From Muellerivita sp035541195 (lineage in GTDB: Bacteria; Oederibacteriota; Muellerivitia; Muellerivitales; Muellerivitaceae), in assembly GCA_035541195.1 (NCBI GenBank), contig DATKNU010000200.1, positions 1-9,172 on the forward strand: 9,172 nt of DNA. Reading direction: 5' to 3'. Position 1 is the stretch's first letter. Each line of letters begins with the position of its first letter. Both the position numbers and the translations under genes were made by a program. This document shows, piece after piece, positions 1-5,542 of the stretch. Under the pieces are notes generated by a model. It did not search any database and was not told where the DNA came from. It worked only from the letters and a program-made list of their open reading frames with translations.

Positions 1-54
1 GCTTCCCACCAAAAGCGCTGTCATCCACCTTTTCACGCCGCGAATAAGGACCAT
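1..54 (-). CDS. Possible 5' end of a leftward gene (partial, off window)
   Basis: An ATG at 54-52 opens a frame that runs without a stop to the window edge (18 codons). It reads M-V-L-I-R-G-V-K-R-W-M-T-A-L-L-V-G-S: basic residues followed by a hydrophobic run, as at the start of a signal peptide or membrane segment. A second ATG at codon 11 is an alternative start. A perfect TATAAT lies about 40 bases upstream on the same strand, and a G-rich stretch just before the ATG could act as a weak ribosome binding site. Eighteen codons cannot identify a product, and a chance open frame of this length is not rare. The gene would be divergent from the ABC-F gene. Confidence 0.3.
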   Translation of the reverse strand, partial: MVLIRGVKRWMTALLVGS

Positions 55-223
55 AATCCCCCCGATGGGTTGGAATCCAACTCTTCAACGCGCATTATAA
101 CCCCCTTCGACGCCCTTCCCAGGGCTTTCCGGGGCGGCCGGGGGGCTCCGGACCCTTGAAAATCGGGCTTGTTTTTAATTTTCCGTCCCTTATCCTTACC
201 CTTCCATTTCAAGAAGGGACCCC
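55..223. other. Divergent intergenic region upstream of the ABC-F gene
   Basis: This is the largest gene-free stretch in the window. It holds the leftward TATAAT at 94-99, a very GC-rich patch (about 121-150) and then an AT-richer patch (about 156-182) ahead of the rightward gene. Rightward promoter candidates are weak: TTGTTT at 169-174 with TATCCT at 191-196 (16-base spacer), or TTGAAA at 156-161 without a good -10. AAGAAGGGA at 211-219 is a fair ribosome binding site for the ATG at 224. No tRNA or other RNA gene was recognised. Confidence 0.5.
94..99 (-). promoter_or_regulatory. Candidate -10 box (TATAAT) for the leftward gene
   Basis: Read on the minus strand, the bases are exactly TATAAT, set in a G/C-rich flank. 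A start of transcription near base 87 would give a leader of about 33 bases before the ATG at 54. No good -35 box is found 16-18 bases upstream (the closest is CTGGGA/TGGGAA), so the call rests on the -10 alone. Bases 69-81 in the leader form a short inverted repeat, GTTGG-AAT-CCAAC. Confidence 0.35.
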
Positions 224-2053
224 ATGAGCATCCTTTTAAGTTGCCAAAACCTGTCCAAGAGTTACGGCCACCGCCCCCTCTTCGAGAACCTGTCCTTCGG
301 CCTCTTTGAGGGCGAGCGCACGGGCCTCATCGGCCCCAACGGTTCGGGCAAATCGACCTTGATCAAAATTTTGGCGGGGTTGGAAAAGAGCGACGAGGGG
401 CTTCTGTCGGTGCGAAAGGGGCTCCGGGTGGGCTACCTGGCCCAGCAGGACCATTTCGCCGAGGAGGCGGGGGGGCTGGACGTGCAGGGGGCGCTGCGCC
501 GCGCCTTGGAAGGCTTGGGGCTGGAGGACTACGAAATCGACATGCGGGTGGACGCGGGGCTGGAGGACGCGGGCTTCACGGACCCCACCCAGCCGGTGGC
601 CAAGCTCTCCGGGGGCTGGCGCAAAAGGCTGGCCATCCTTTCCCAGGTGCTCCGGGAACCCGATCTTCTGCTGTTGGACGAACCCACCAACCACCTGGAC
701 CTGGAAGCGGTCCTCTGGCTGGAAAACTTCATGGAAACCCTGAACTTTTCCTTTTTGGTGGTCACCCACGACCGCCGCTTCCTGGAAAAGGTGAGCAACC
801 GGATCATCGAGCTCAACAAGCAATATCCGGAAGGCTATTTCAGCAACGCCGGCAACTACAGCCAGTTCCTCGAGAAGCGGGAAAACCTCTTCAATTCGCA
901 GGCCCAGCGGGAGGATACGGTGGCCAACACCGTGCGCCGGGAAATCGAGTGGCTGCGCCGGGGCCCCAAGGCCCGCCAGACCAAACAGCAGGCCCGCATC
1001 GACCGGGCCGGGGATTTGATGGGGGAGCTGGACGAGCTCAAGTACCGCAATTCCCAGGGCAAGAGCGTGGACATCGACTTTTCGGGAAGCGGACGGCAAA
1101 CCAAGCGCCTGGTGGCCGCCGACAAGGTCGTGAAAAGCCTGGGCGGGCGCAAGCTCTTCGGGCCCCTGGACCTGCTGCTGACCCCCGGCGACAAACTGGG
1201 GCTCTTGGGTTCCAACGGCTCGGGCAAGTCCACGCTCTTGAAGCTCTTGGCCGCCAAGCTCCCGCCGGACTCGGGCACGCTCAAGCAGGCCGAGCAGCTG
1301 CGCATCGTCATGTTCGACCAGCACCGGGACCAACTGGACCTGGACCAGCCCCTTCGCCGCGCCCTCTGCGAGACCGGCGATTACGTGCACTACAAGGGCC
1401 AACCCATCCACGTGGCCAGTTGGGCCGCCCGGTTCCTCTTCGCCAAGGACCAATTGGACCGCCGCCTGAGGGAATTTTCGGGGGGCGAGCAATCCCGGGT
1501 CCTGATCGCCCGGCTCATGCTGCGGCCCGCCGATCTTTTATTCCTCGACGAGCCCACCAACGACTTGGACATTCCCTCGCTGGAAGTCTTGGAGCAAAGC
1601 CTTGCTGAGTTCCCCGGGGCCTTGGTCCTGGTGACCCATGACCGTTACCTGCTGGACCGGGTGAGTAAGCAGATTTTGGCCCTGGACGGAAAGGGCAACG
1701 CGGACTTTTTCGCGGACCTCGCCCAATGGGAAGCCTTCCGGGAAGCGGAAATCGCCAAGCAAAAACAGAAGGGGCCGGCGGCGCCGCCCGCGGCCCCGGT
1801 GGCCCCGCCGCCGCCACCCAAAAACCCCCTCACCTCCAAGGAAGAGAAGGAACTGAAAGGCATGGAAGCCGCCTTGGAAGCCGCCGAAGCGGCCTTGAAG
1901 GCCGCCCGGGCCAAGCTGGAGGACCCCTCCATCGCCGCCAATGTCCCCAAGCTTTTGGAAAATCAAAAGGCCGTCGACCTTGAGAAAGCCAAGGTGGACG
2001 GCCTGATGAAACGCTGGGAAGAATTGGAACGGAAGAAAAACCCGCCGGTTTAA
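224..2053 (+). CDS. uup: Uup-like ABC-F family ATPase
   Basis: A complete 609-residue soluble protein with two ATP-binding cassettes and no membrane segments. Domain 1 has Walker A GPNGSGKS at residues 37-44, signature LSGGWRKR at about 128-135, Walker B with DEPTNHLD at 152-159 and the switch His in VTHDR at about 180-184. The basic inter-domain linker is at about 245-265. Domain 2 has Walker A GSNGSGKS at 329-336, signature FSGGEQSR at 418-425, DEPTNDLD at 442-449 and VTHDR at 470-474. After a Pro/Ala-rich spacer (about 517-533), residues 538-605 form a charged coiled coil ending RWEELERKK, as in the C-terminal domain of E. coli Uup (about 635 residues). DEPTNDLD in the second cassette also fits Uup. 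ABC-F proteins act on ribosomes, and Uup has additionally been linked to precise transposon excision and DNA-junction binding. It has no visible functional tie to its neighbours. AAGAAGGGA at 211-219 supports the start. Confidence 0.93.
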   Translation: MSILLSCQNLSKSYGHRPLFENLSFGLFEGERTGLIGPNGSGKSTLIKILAGLEKSDEGLLSVRKGLRVGYLAQQDHFAEEAGGLDVQGALRRALEGLGLEDYEIDMRVDAGLEDAGFTDPTQPVAKLSGGWRKRLAILSQVLREPDLLLLDEPTNHLDLEAVLWLENFMETLNFSFLVVTHDRRFLEKVSNRIIELNKQYPEGYFSNAGNYSQFLEKRENLFNSQAQREDTVANTVRREIEWLRRGPKARQTKQQARIDRAGDLMGELDELKYRNSQGKSVDIDFSGSGRQTKRLVAADKVVKSLGGRKLFGPLDLLLTPGDKLGLLGSNGSGKSTLLKLLAAKLPPDSGTLKQAEQLRIVMFDQHRDQLDLDQPLRRALCETGDYVHYKGQPIHVASWAARFLFAKDQLDRRLREFSGGEQSRVLIARLMLRPADLLFLDEPTNDLDIPSLEVLEQSLAEFPGALVLVTHDRYLLDRVSKQILALDGKGNADFFADLAQWEAFREAEIAKQKQKGPAAPPAAPVAPPPPPKNPLTSKEEKELKGMEAALEAAEAALKAARAKLEDPSIAANVPKLLENQKAVDLEKAKVDGLMKRWEELERKKNPPV

Positions 2054-2440
2054 TCAGTCCTCGAACAAAACCCGGTACTTGTCCCAATGGTTCCAAGCCA
2101 GGAAGGACGCCAACGCCACGTTGAGCAGGGCGAGGGGCAGGCCCGAGGGTTCCAGGAAGCTGTGGAACAGCACGATTTGGATGATGATGGGCGCCAGCAC
2201 CAAAAGCGCCACCGGCACGTAGCGGCCCGTCAAGAGCAGCAGCCCCATCGTGCCCTCCACGCCCTTGAGGAAGGGCAAGAAATAGACGCTGGCCTTGAAT
2301 CCCAGGAACATTTGCCCCATGGGGGTGGAGGCGTCCACCGGGGGAATCTTCATGAAGAAGTAACCATAGCCGAACACGAAGAAAATGAGCCCCAATAAAA
2401 CCCGGGCAATGGTATAGGCCCAACCTTTTCCTTTCTTCAT
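2054..2440 (-). CDS. DoxX-like four-helix membrane protein
   Basis: A 128-residue integral membrane protein with a short basic N-terminus (MKKGKG) and four predicted hydrophobic segments at about 10-29, 55-71, 74-93 and 101-117. The FLPFLKGVEGTMGLLLLTGR stretch (55-74) and the final AWNHWDKYRVLF segment resemble small DoxX-like proteins. DoxX-family members are associated with redox or thiol stress and quinone-linked membrane complexes, but most small ones have no assigned reaction. It is the last gene of the leftward operon, 28 bases after the preceding stop. AGGAGG 6 bases before the ATG (plus-strand cctcc at 2447-2451) fixes the start. Its stop codon abuts that of the convergent ABC-F gene, so no terminator separates them. 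Family assignment is good; the function in this operon is unknown. Confidence 0.77.
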   Translation of the reverse strand: MKKGKGWAYTIARVLLGLIFFVFGYGYFFMKIPPVDASTPMGQMFLGFKASVYFLPFLKGVEGTMGLLLLTGRYVPVALLVLAPIIIQIVLFHSFLEPSGLPLALLNVALASFLAWNHWDKYRVLFED

Positions 2441-2468
2441 CGCTTCCCTCCTGTTTTAAGAATCGGTC

Positions 2469-3005
2469 TTACTTTTTCCCGCCCTCGGCCTGGGCCTTGA
2501 GCTGGGCGAGCCCCTTCTCAAAATCCGGCCCCACCATCTTGTCCATGCTGCAGACCATGTGAAAGGCCTTCCCCACCAAGTTCAAGGGGCCGCTCATGGT
2601 CCAGGTGACCTTGGTTCCCCGGCCCTCTGGAGCGAAGGTGAATTCCGTCAGGTTTTGCCCCTTCATGGGCTTGAGGAATTCCAATTGGATGTCGATGAGG
2701 CTGAACGGCGTGGACTTGACCAAGGTCATCTTGCCCGCCCCCACCTTGCTGTTCCCTTCCCAGCTGTAAGTGGCGCCCACGCCGGACGAGGGGCCCTCAT
2801 AAGCCGCTTGCATGCCGGGGTCCATCTTGGCCCAGGGCGACCATTTTTCCCATTCATGGAAATTGTTCACCAGTTGGAAACAGGTCTTCGCCGGGGCGTC
2901 CACCGTGATGGAACGCGTGAAGGTAAACTGGGAAGGTTGAAACGAAGCCGCCAAGAGGAATATCGCCGCCACCGCCGCCAAAGCGCCCAAAATCTTCAAA
3001 ATCAT
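2469..3005 (-). CDS. Membrane-anchored SRPBCC (START-like) family protein
   Basis: A 178-residue protein. Residues 1-22 (starting MILKILGALAAV) form one hydrophobic segment, either an uncleaved anchor or a signal sequence. An SRPBCC/polyketide-cyclase-type domain follows at about 28-172. Typical features are RSITVDAPAKTCFQLVNNF with the WSPWAKMDPGM stretch after it, a GPSSGVGATYSWEG turn and a GRGTKVTWTMSG strand pair. SRPBCC folds enclose a deep hydrophobic ligand cavity; members with this N-terminal anchor have no defined substrate. I chose the ATG at 3005 because GGAGG lies 6 bases before it. An in-frame upstream GTG at 3047 would add 14 residues, but it falls inside a hairpin and has no ribosome binding site. 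The gene lies 97 bases after the preceding AHSA1 gene, the largest gap in the operon, and 28 bases before the DoxX-like gene. Confidence 0.82.
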   Translation of the reverse strand: MILKILGALAAVAAIFLLAASFQPSQFTFTRSITVDAPAKTCFQLVNNFHEWEKWSPWAKMDPGMQAAYEGPSSGVGATYSWEGNSKVGAGKMTLVKSTPFSLIDIQLEFLKPMKGQNLTEFTFAPEGRGTKVTWTMSGPLNLVGKAFHMVCSMDKMVGPDFEKGLAQLKAQAEGGKK

Positions 3006-3011
3006 TCGAAA

Positions 3012-3016
3012 CCTCC
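3012..3016 (-). promoter_or_regulatory. Ribosome binding site that sets the SRPBCC start
   Basis: GGAGG on the minus strand, 6 bases upstream of the ATG at 3005. It favours this start over the longer frame that opens with GTG at 3047, and it lets the hydrophobic segment begin right at the N-terminus. Confidence 0.75.
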
Positions 3017-3027
3017 AAGAAAAGATG

Positions 3028-3049
3028 CCGTCCGGGATTTCCCGCACGG
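3028..3049 (-). terminator. Hairpin between the AHSA1 and SRPBCC genes (possible weak terminator or processing site)
   Basis: On the minus strand these 22 bases fold as CCGT / ACGG outer pairs, a G-G mismatch, CGGG / CCCG inner pairs and an AAAT loop. A T-rich but interrupted tract (ATCTTTTCTT) follows and runs straight into the GGAGG of the next gene. This resembles an intrinsic terminator, but the stem is broken and the T-tract is impure. Because only a few bases remain before the ribosome binding site, partial termination or mRNA end protection is as likely as full termination. Confidence 0.35.
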
Positions 3050-3102
3050 GGTCGCGGCCCCTATCTTATCCGCCTTCAGGCGCGAATGCACCTGCCGCTT
3101 GG

Positions 3103-3591
3103 TTAAACGATCTTCGTTAAATACTCCTGCAGGTTGTCGAGCGTCATCCGGGTGCCCGCTTCCATGCCTTCGAGCATGGGCTCGGAACCCGGATGGGCCT
3201 GGAGCACCTTGAAGCTCAGCGTCAGCGCCGTTTCATCGCCCCGCGCTTCCAACTCCACGGTTTGGCGCAACAGGAAAAAGGGTTTGCCGCTTGGGTCCAG
3301 CGCGGAAGCCTCCATGACCAAGAGGCGGGGCGGCTCCACTTCCCGGTAGGTGGCCACGCAATCATGTTCCCAGCCTTCGGGCGCGCGGAAGGTGTAGCGC
3401 CAAATCCCGCCGGGCCTCAGGTCCACCTCGCACCGGGGGACCGTCAAAGGCTTGGGCGCCCACCACTGGGCCAAGTGGTCGGCCTTGGTGAAAACCTCAA
3501 AGACCAAGGCCCGGGGCGCCTTCACGAGGCGCCTTAAAACCAAATCCTTGGAATGCGGCCTGTTCTCGAAATTCCCCAATTCCGCCGGCAT
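3103..3591 (-). CDS. AHSA1/SRPBCC family protein, single domain
   Basis: A 162-residue soluble protein of the AHSA1 (Aha1 C-terminal-like, START fold) family. Signature segments are LVLRRLVKAPRALVFEVFT (residues 17-35), HLAQWWAPK (39-47), the VDLRPGGIWRYTF strand (57-69), the EVEPPRLLV strand (84-92) and a C-terminal helix, EAGTRMTLDNLQEYLTK (144-160), that closes the cavity. Bacterial members usually sit beside ArsR regulators; their ligands are mostly unknown. The ATG at 3591 is preceded by TAGGAGG, in which the ribosome binding site overlaps the TAG stop of the upstream VOC gene (3601-3603). This suggests coupled translation. It resembles the two domains of the tandem AHSA1 protein in the same operon. 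Confidence 0.87.
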   Translation of the reverse strand: MPAELGNFENRPHSKDLVLRRLVKAPRALVFEVFTKADHLAQWWAPKPLTVPRCEVDLRPGGIWRYTFRAPEGWEHDCVATYREVEPPRLLVMEASALDPSGKPFFLLRQTVELEARGDETALTLSFKVLQAHPGSEPMLEGMEAGTRMTLDNLQEYLTKIV

Positions 3592-3600
3592 GAGCCCCTC

Positions 3601-4113
3601 CTAAGATTTGGCCGCGGCGGCTTTTTGGAGCCCCGCGATGTTAAGTTTGTCCATGCCCATCATGGCTTTCATGACCCGCGCCGCTTTGGCCATGTCTTGG
3701 TCCCCCAAGAGCCGGCTCAAGGCCGACGGCACGATCTGCCAGGAAAGGCCATAGCGGTCTTGCAGCCATCCACAGCGGTCGGGGCGCCCGCCCTGGGACA
3801 ATCGGTCCCACAAGCGGTCCACTTCGCCCTGGGTCCGGCAATCCACGAAAAGGGAAATGGCGGGGTTGAATTTGAAAACCGGCCCGCCATTGAGGGCCAT
3901 GAAGTCCTGCCCCTCCAACCGGAAGGTCACCGACATCACGCTTCCCGAAGGGCCCGGACCCGCGGCGCCATAGCGGGTTAAGCCGGTGATTTTCGAATTT
4001 TTAAAGAGCGAGACGTAAAACCTCGCCGCCTCCTCGGCCTGATGGTCAAACCAGAGGAAGGGCGTGATCTTGCGGCGGGGTTTGGCCGGCCGGACCCGGC
4101 GCTTCGCCCTCAT
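3601..4113 (-). CDS. PhnB-like VOC (glyoxalase-fold) protein
   Basis: A 170-residue protein of the VOC superfamily, in the PhnB group often labelled 3-demethylubiquinone-9 3-methyltransferase. That label comes from domain naming and does not imply the reaction. Recognisable elements are KITPFLWFDHQAEEAARFYV (residues 15-34), the VTFRLEGQDFMALNGG strand (62-77), FNPAISLFVDC (82-92) and RCGWLQDRYGLSWQIVPSAL (113-132). VOC folds often bind a metal; I do not assign the ligands here. The ATG at 4113 forms an ATGA overlap with the preceding gene's stop, and GGAGG lies 6 bases upstream. A longer frame from 4170 adds 19 residues and is rejected. The first 14 residues are strikingly basic (MRAKRRVRPAKPRR) and precede the usual start of the fold. 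Confidence 0.85.
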   Translation of the reverse strand: MRAKRRVRPAKPRRKITPFLWFDHQAEEAARFYVSLFKNSKITGLTRYGAAGPGPSGSVMSVTFRLEGQDFMALNGGPVFKFNPAISLFVDCRTQGEVDRLWDRLSQGGRPDRCGWLQDRYGLSWQIVPSALSRLLGDQDMAKAARVMKAMMGMDKLNIAGLQKAAAAKS

Positions 4114-5075
4114 GCCTGCCCTCCCAGGGTTTGCAGGTACTCCTCCAGCGCGTCGAAGGAACCCGTCCAACCGCCGGTCATGCCCGAACGGCCCTGCACG
4201 AAGGTCCCGATCTCCGCGTCGGCGGCGTCGACCGGTTCCCAGAGGAGGGTCACCCGGGTCCCGCCCTCCTCGGGGGTGAGCAGCAGGGTGGTGCGCATGG
4301 TCTCGGGCCAGGTGGGCGCCATGGGATGGCGGGCCGTGCCGCCCTTCTCATCGCTGAACTGCTGGAGATAGACGAGCCTTTCGGGTGGCGCGATCTCCAG
4401 GTACTTGAGTTTCCCATACATCACCGGCCCGCCCTCCCCCATGGACATGGAATAGAAGCTCTCGCCCCCCGGCCGGAAGTCCCTGCGGAGGACCTTCATT
4501 TGGGATCCCTTGGGCCCCATCCAGCGGGCCAGGTGGTCGGGCTGGGTCCAGAGGTCGAACAGCAAGGCCTGGGGCGCGTCGAAGGAGCGGTTGATGACGA
4601 AGACCTCCTTCCCCGAGGCGCTTTTCACCAGGTACTCGGCCAGGCGGTCCCAGGTGGAATTGCCGTTGGCCTTCTTGATGAAGCCGCGGGTCTGGTCCGC
4701 GGCCTCAGGCGTCGGCAAGGCCATGGTCATGTTGAGGAGGGTCTTCCCGGCCGTTTCCTGGAAGGTGACGGTAACTCGAAAGAGCGGCTTTTGCTCGTCG
4801 TTGCCGCCATGGTCGTAGACCATCTTGGCGTAGGGCACGACTTCCAAGTATTTCGTCTTGTTGACGTAGTCCACCCCGTCCGGGCCGTGCATGGTGTAGT
4901 GCCACAGGCCGCCGGTGCGGATGTCCTTGCGGTGGCTGGTGATGGTGTAGCCCCGGGGGCCCCACCATTGGGCCACTTGGTCGGGTTCCACCCAGGCGTC
5001 CCAGACCCTCTTGACGGGGGCGTCATAAAGGCGCTCCAAACGGATCTCCTTGCCCTTATTTTTTGTGGCGGTCAT
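4110..5075 (-). CDS. Tandem AHSA1/SRPBCC protein (two fused domains)
   Basis: A 321-residue soluble protein with two complete AHSA1-type START domains in one frame. Domain 1 (about 9-151) contains IRLERLYDAPVKRVWDAW, a DQVAQWWGPRGY motif, RTGGLWHYTMHGPDG and a closing helix ending AEYLV. Domain 2 (about 157-316) contains FVINRSFDAPQALLFDLWT, DHLARWMGPKG, DFRPGGESFYSMS and a closing helix GGWTGSFDALEEYLQ. A short linker (KSASGKE, 151-157) joins them. Most AHSA1 proteins have one domain of about 140-160 residues, so this is a fusion or internal duplication. The start overlaps the arsR stop by 20 bases and AGGAG lies 7 bases upstream; the end makes an ATGA overlap with the VOC gene. ArsR-AHSA1 pairs are common and thought to respond to small molecules, but no ligand can be read from the sequence. 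Confidence 0.88.
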   Translation of the reverse strand: MTATKNKGKEIRLERLYDAPVKRVWDAWVEPDQVAQWWGPRGYTITSHRKDIRTGGLWHYTMHGPDGVDYVNKTKYLEVVPYAKMVYDHGGNDEQKPLFRVTVTFQETAGKTLLNMTMALPTPEAADQTRGFIKKANGNSTWDRLAEYLVKSASGKEVFVINRSFDAPQALLFDLWTQPDHLARWMGPKGSQMKVLRRDFRPGGESFYSMSMGEGGPVMYGKLKYLEIAPPERLVYLQQFSDEKGGTARHPMAPTWPETMRTTLLLTPEEGGTRVTLLWEPVDAADAEIGTFVQGRSGMTGGWTGSFDALEEYLQTLGGQA

Positions 5076-5418
5076 GCGCTTTCTCCTTTTGCTGTAATTG
5101 ATTCAGGTAATCCTCCAGGCGGTCCAGGCGTTCTTCCCAAAGCTTGCGGTAATGCTCCATCCATTCCACCGCCTCCTTGATGGGCGCGGTCTTGAGGCGG
5201 CAGGGGCGGCTTTGGGCCACCCGGCCCCTTTCAATGAGGCCGCTTTTTTCCAGCACCTTCAGGTGCTTGGAAATGGCCGGCAGGCTCATCTTGAAGGGCT
5301 TGGCCAGTTCCTGGACCGAGGCCTCCCCCCGGGACAAGCGGGCCACCATGGCCCGCCGGGTGGGGTCCGCCAAGGCCTGGAAGGTCTCGCTGAGCTGGTC
5401 GGGGGCGGCCGTGGGCAT
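5056..5418 (-). CDS. ArsR-family winged-helix transcriptional repressor
   Basis: A 120-residue DNA-binding protein. Residues 8-30 (QLSETFQALADPTRRAMVARL) form the typical first helices. The helix-turn-helix is at about 34-60 (SVQELAKPFKMSLPAISKHLKVL), followed by the wing (LIERGRVAQSRPCRLK) and a C-terminal charged helix for dimer contacts (about 85-112). The metal-binding ELCVCDL-type motif of ArsR/SmtB sensors is absent: the position reads SVQELAKPF, and the only Cys is C73. It therefore belongs with the non-metal ArsR proteins usually paired with AHSA1 genes. It is the first gene of the operon and probably represses itself; an AT-rich repeat cluster lies over its promoter. The ATG at 5418 has GAGG 8 bases upstream. 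Its last codons overlap the tandem AHSA1 start by 20 bases. Confidence 0.92.
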   Translation of the reverse strand: MPTAAPDQLSETFQALADPTRRAMVARLSRGEASVQELAKPFKMSLPAISKHLKVLEKSGLIERGRVAQSRPCRLKTAPIKEAVEWMEHYRKLWEERLDRLEDYLNQLQQKEKAHDRHKK

Positions 5419-5422
5419 ATAG

Positions 5423-5454
5423 TTAACCTCTTGGTTATTTAACTAATAGGTTAT
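5423..5454 (-). promoter_or_regulatory. Probable ArsR operator: repeated TAACC/GGTTA half-sites
   Basis: Directly downstream of and touching the -10 box, the minus strand carries ATAACC at 5454-5449, GTTAAATAACC at 5443-5433 (inverted arms GTTA / TAAC around AA) and GGTTAA at 5428-5423. The last forms TAACC-AAGA-GGTTA with its neighbour. The two ATAACC copies start 16 bases apart. The block is AT-rich in a GC-rich region, covers the expected transcription start and runs into the arsR ribosome binding site, which is a natural place for an autorepressor to bind. Exact site boundaries are inferred. Confidence 0.6.
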
Positions 5455-5480
5455 ATACAACCAAAGGCCGCCCCTGTCAA
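5452..5480 (-). promoter_or_regulatory. Sigma-70-type promoter of the arsR operon
   Basis: On the minus strand a perfect TTGACA (5480-5475) is followed by a 17-base spacer and TATATA (5457-5452). Transcription should start near 5445, giving a leader of about 26 bases before the arsR ATG at 5418. This is the best promoter in the window and shows that the ArsR operon is transcribed independently of the chemosensory genes upstream. Confidence 0.78.
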
Positions 5481-5542
5481 CCCGAAATCCGACTGCCGGG
5501 CCGGAGGAAAAAAGGCTTTGATTGAAAGGTAGGCGGGACGGC

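Noticed and set aside
69..81. GTTGG-AAT-CCAAC inverted repeat, reminiscent of a tRNA T-arm
   Set aside because: No acceptor, anticodon or D-arm partners are present around it, so it is not a tRNA; a five-pair repeat alone is not significant.
236..1492. A 418-codon leftward open frame opposite the ABC-F gene
   Set aside because: The opposite strand has both ABC cassettes with intact motifs; this frame is a low-complexity antisense shadow.
4131..5180. A 349-codon rightward open frame opposite the tandem AHSA1 gene and the end of arsR
   Set aside because: It lies antisense to recognised AHSA1 and ArsR domains and has Gly/Leu/Val/His-biased composition without a motif.
5501..5542. Terminator after the double-receiver gene (CTTT-CAATC-AAAG, then CCTTTTTT on the minus strand)
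   Set aside because: There is a T-tract, but the preceding stem is only four A/T-rich pairs, too weak to call an intrinsic terminator.
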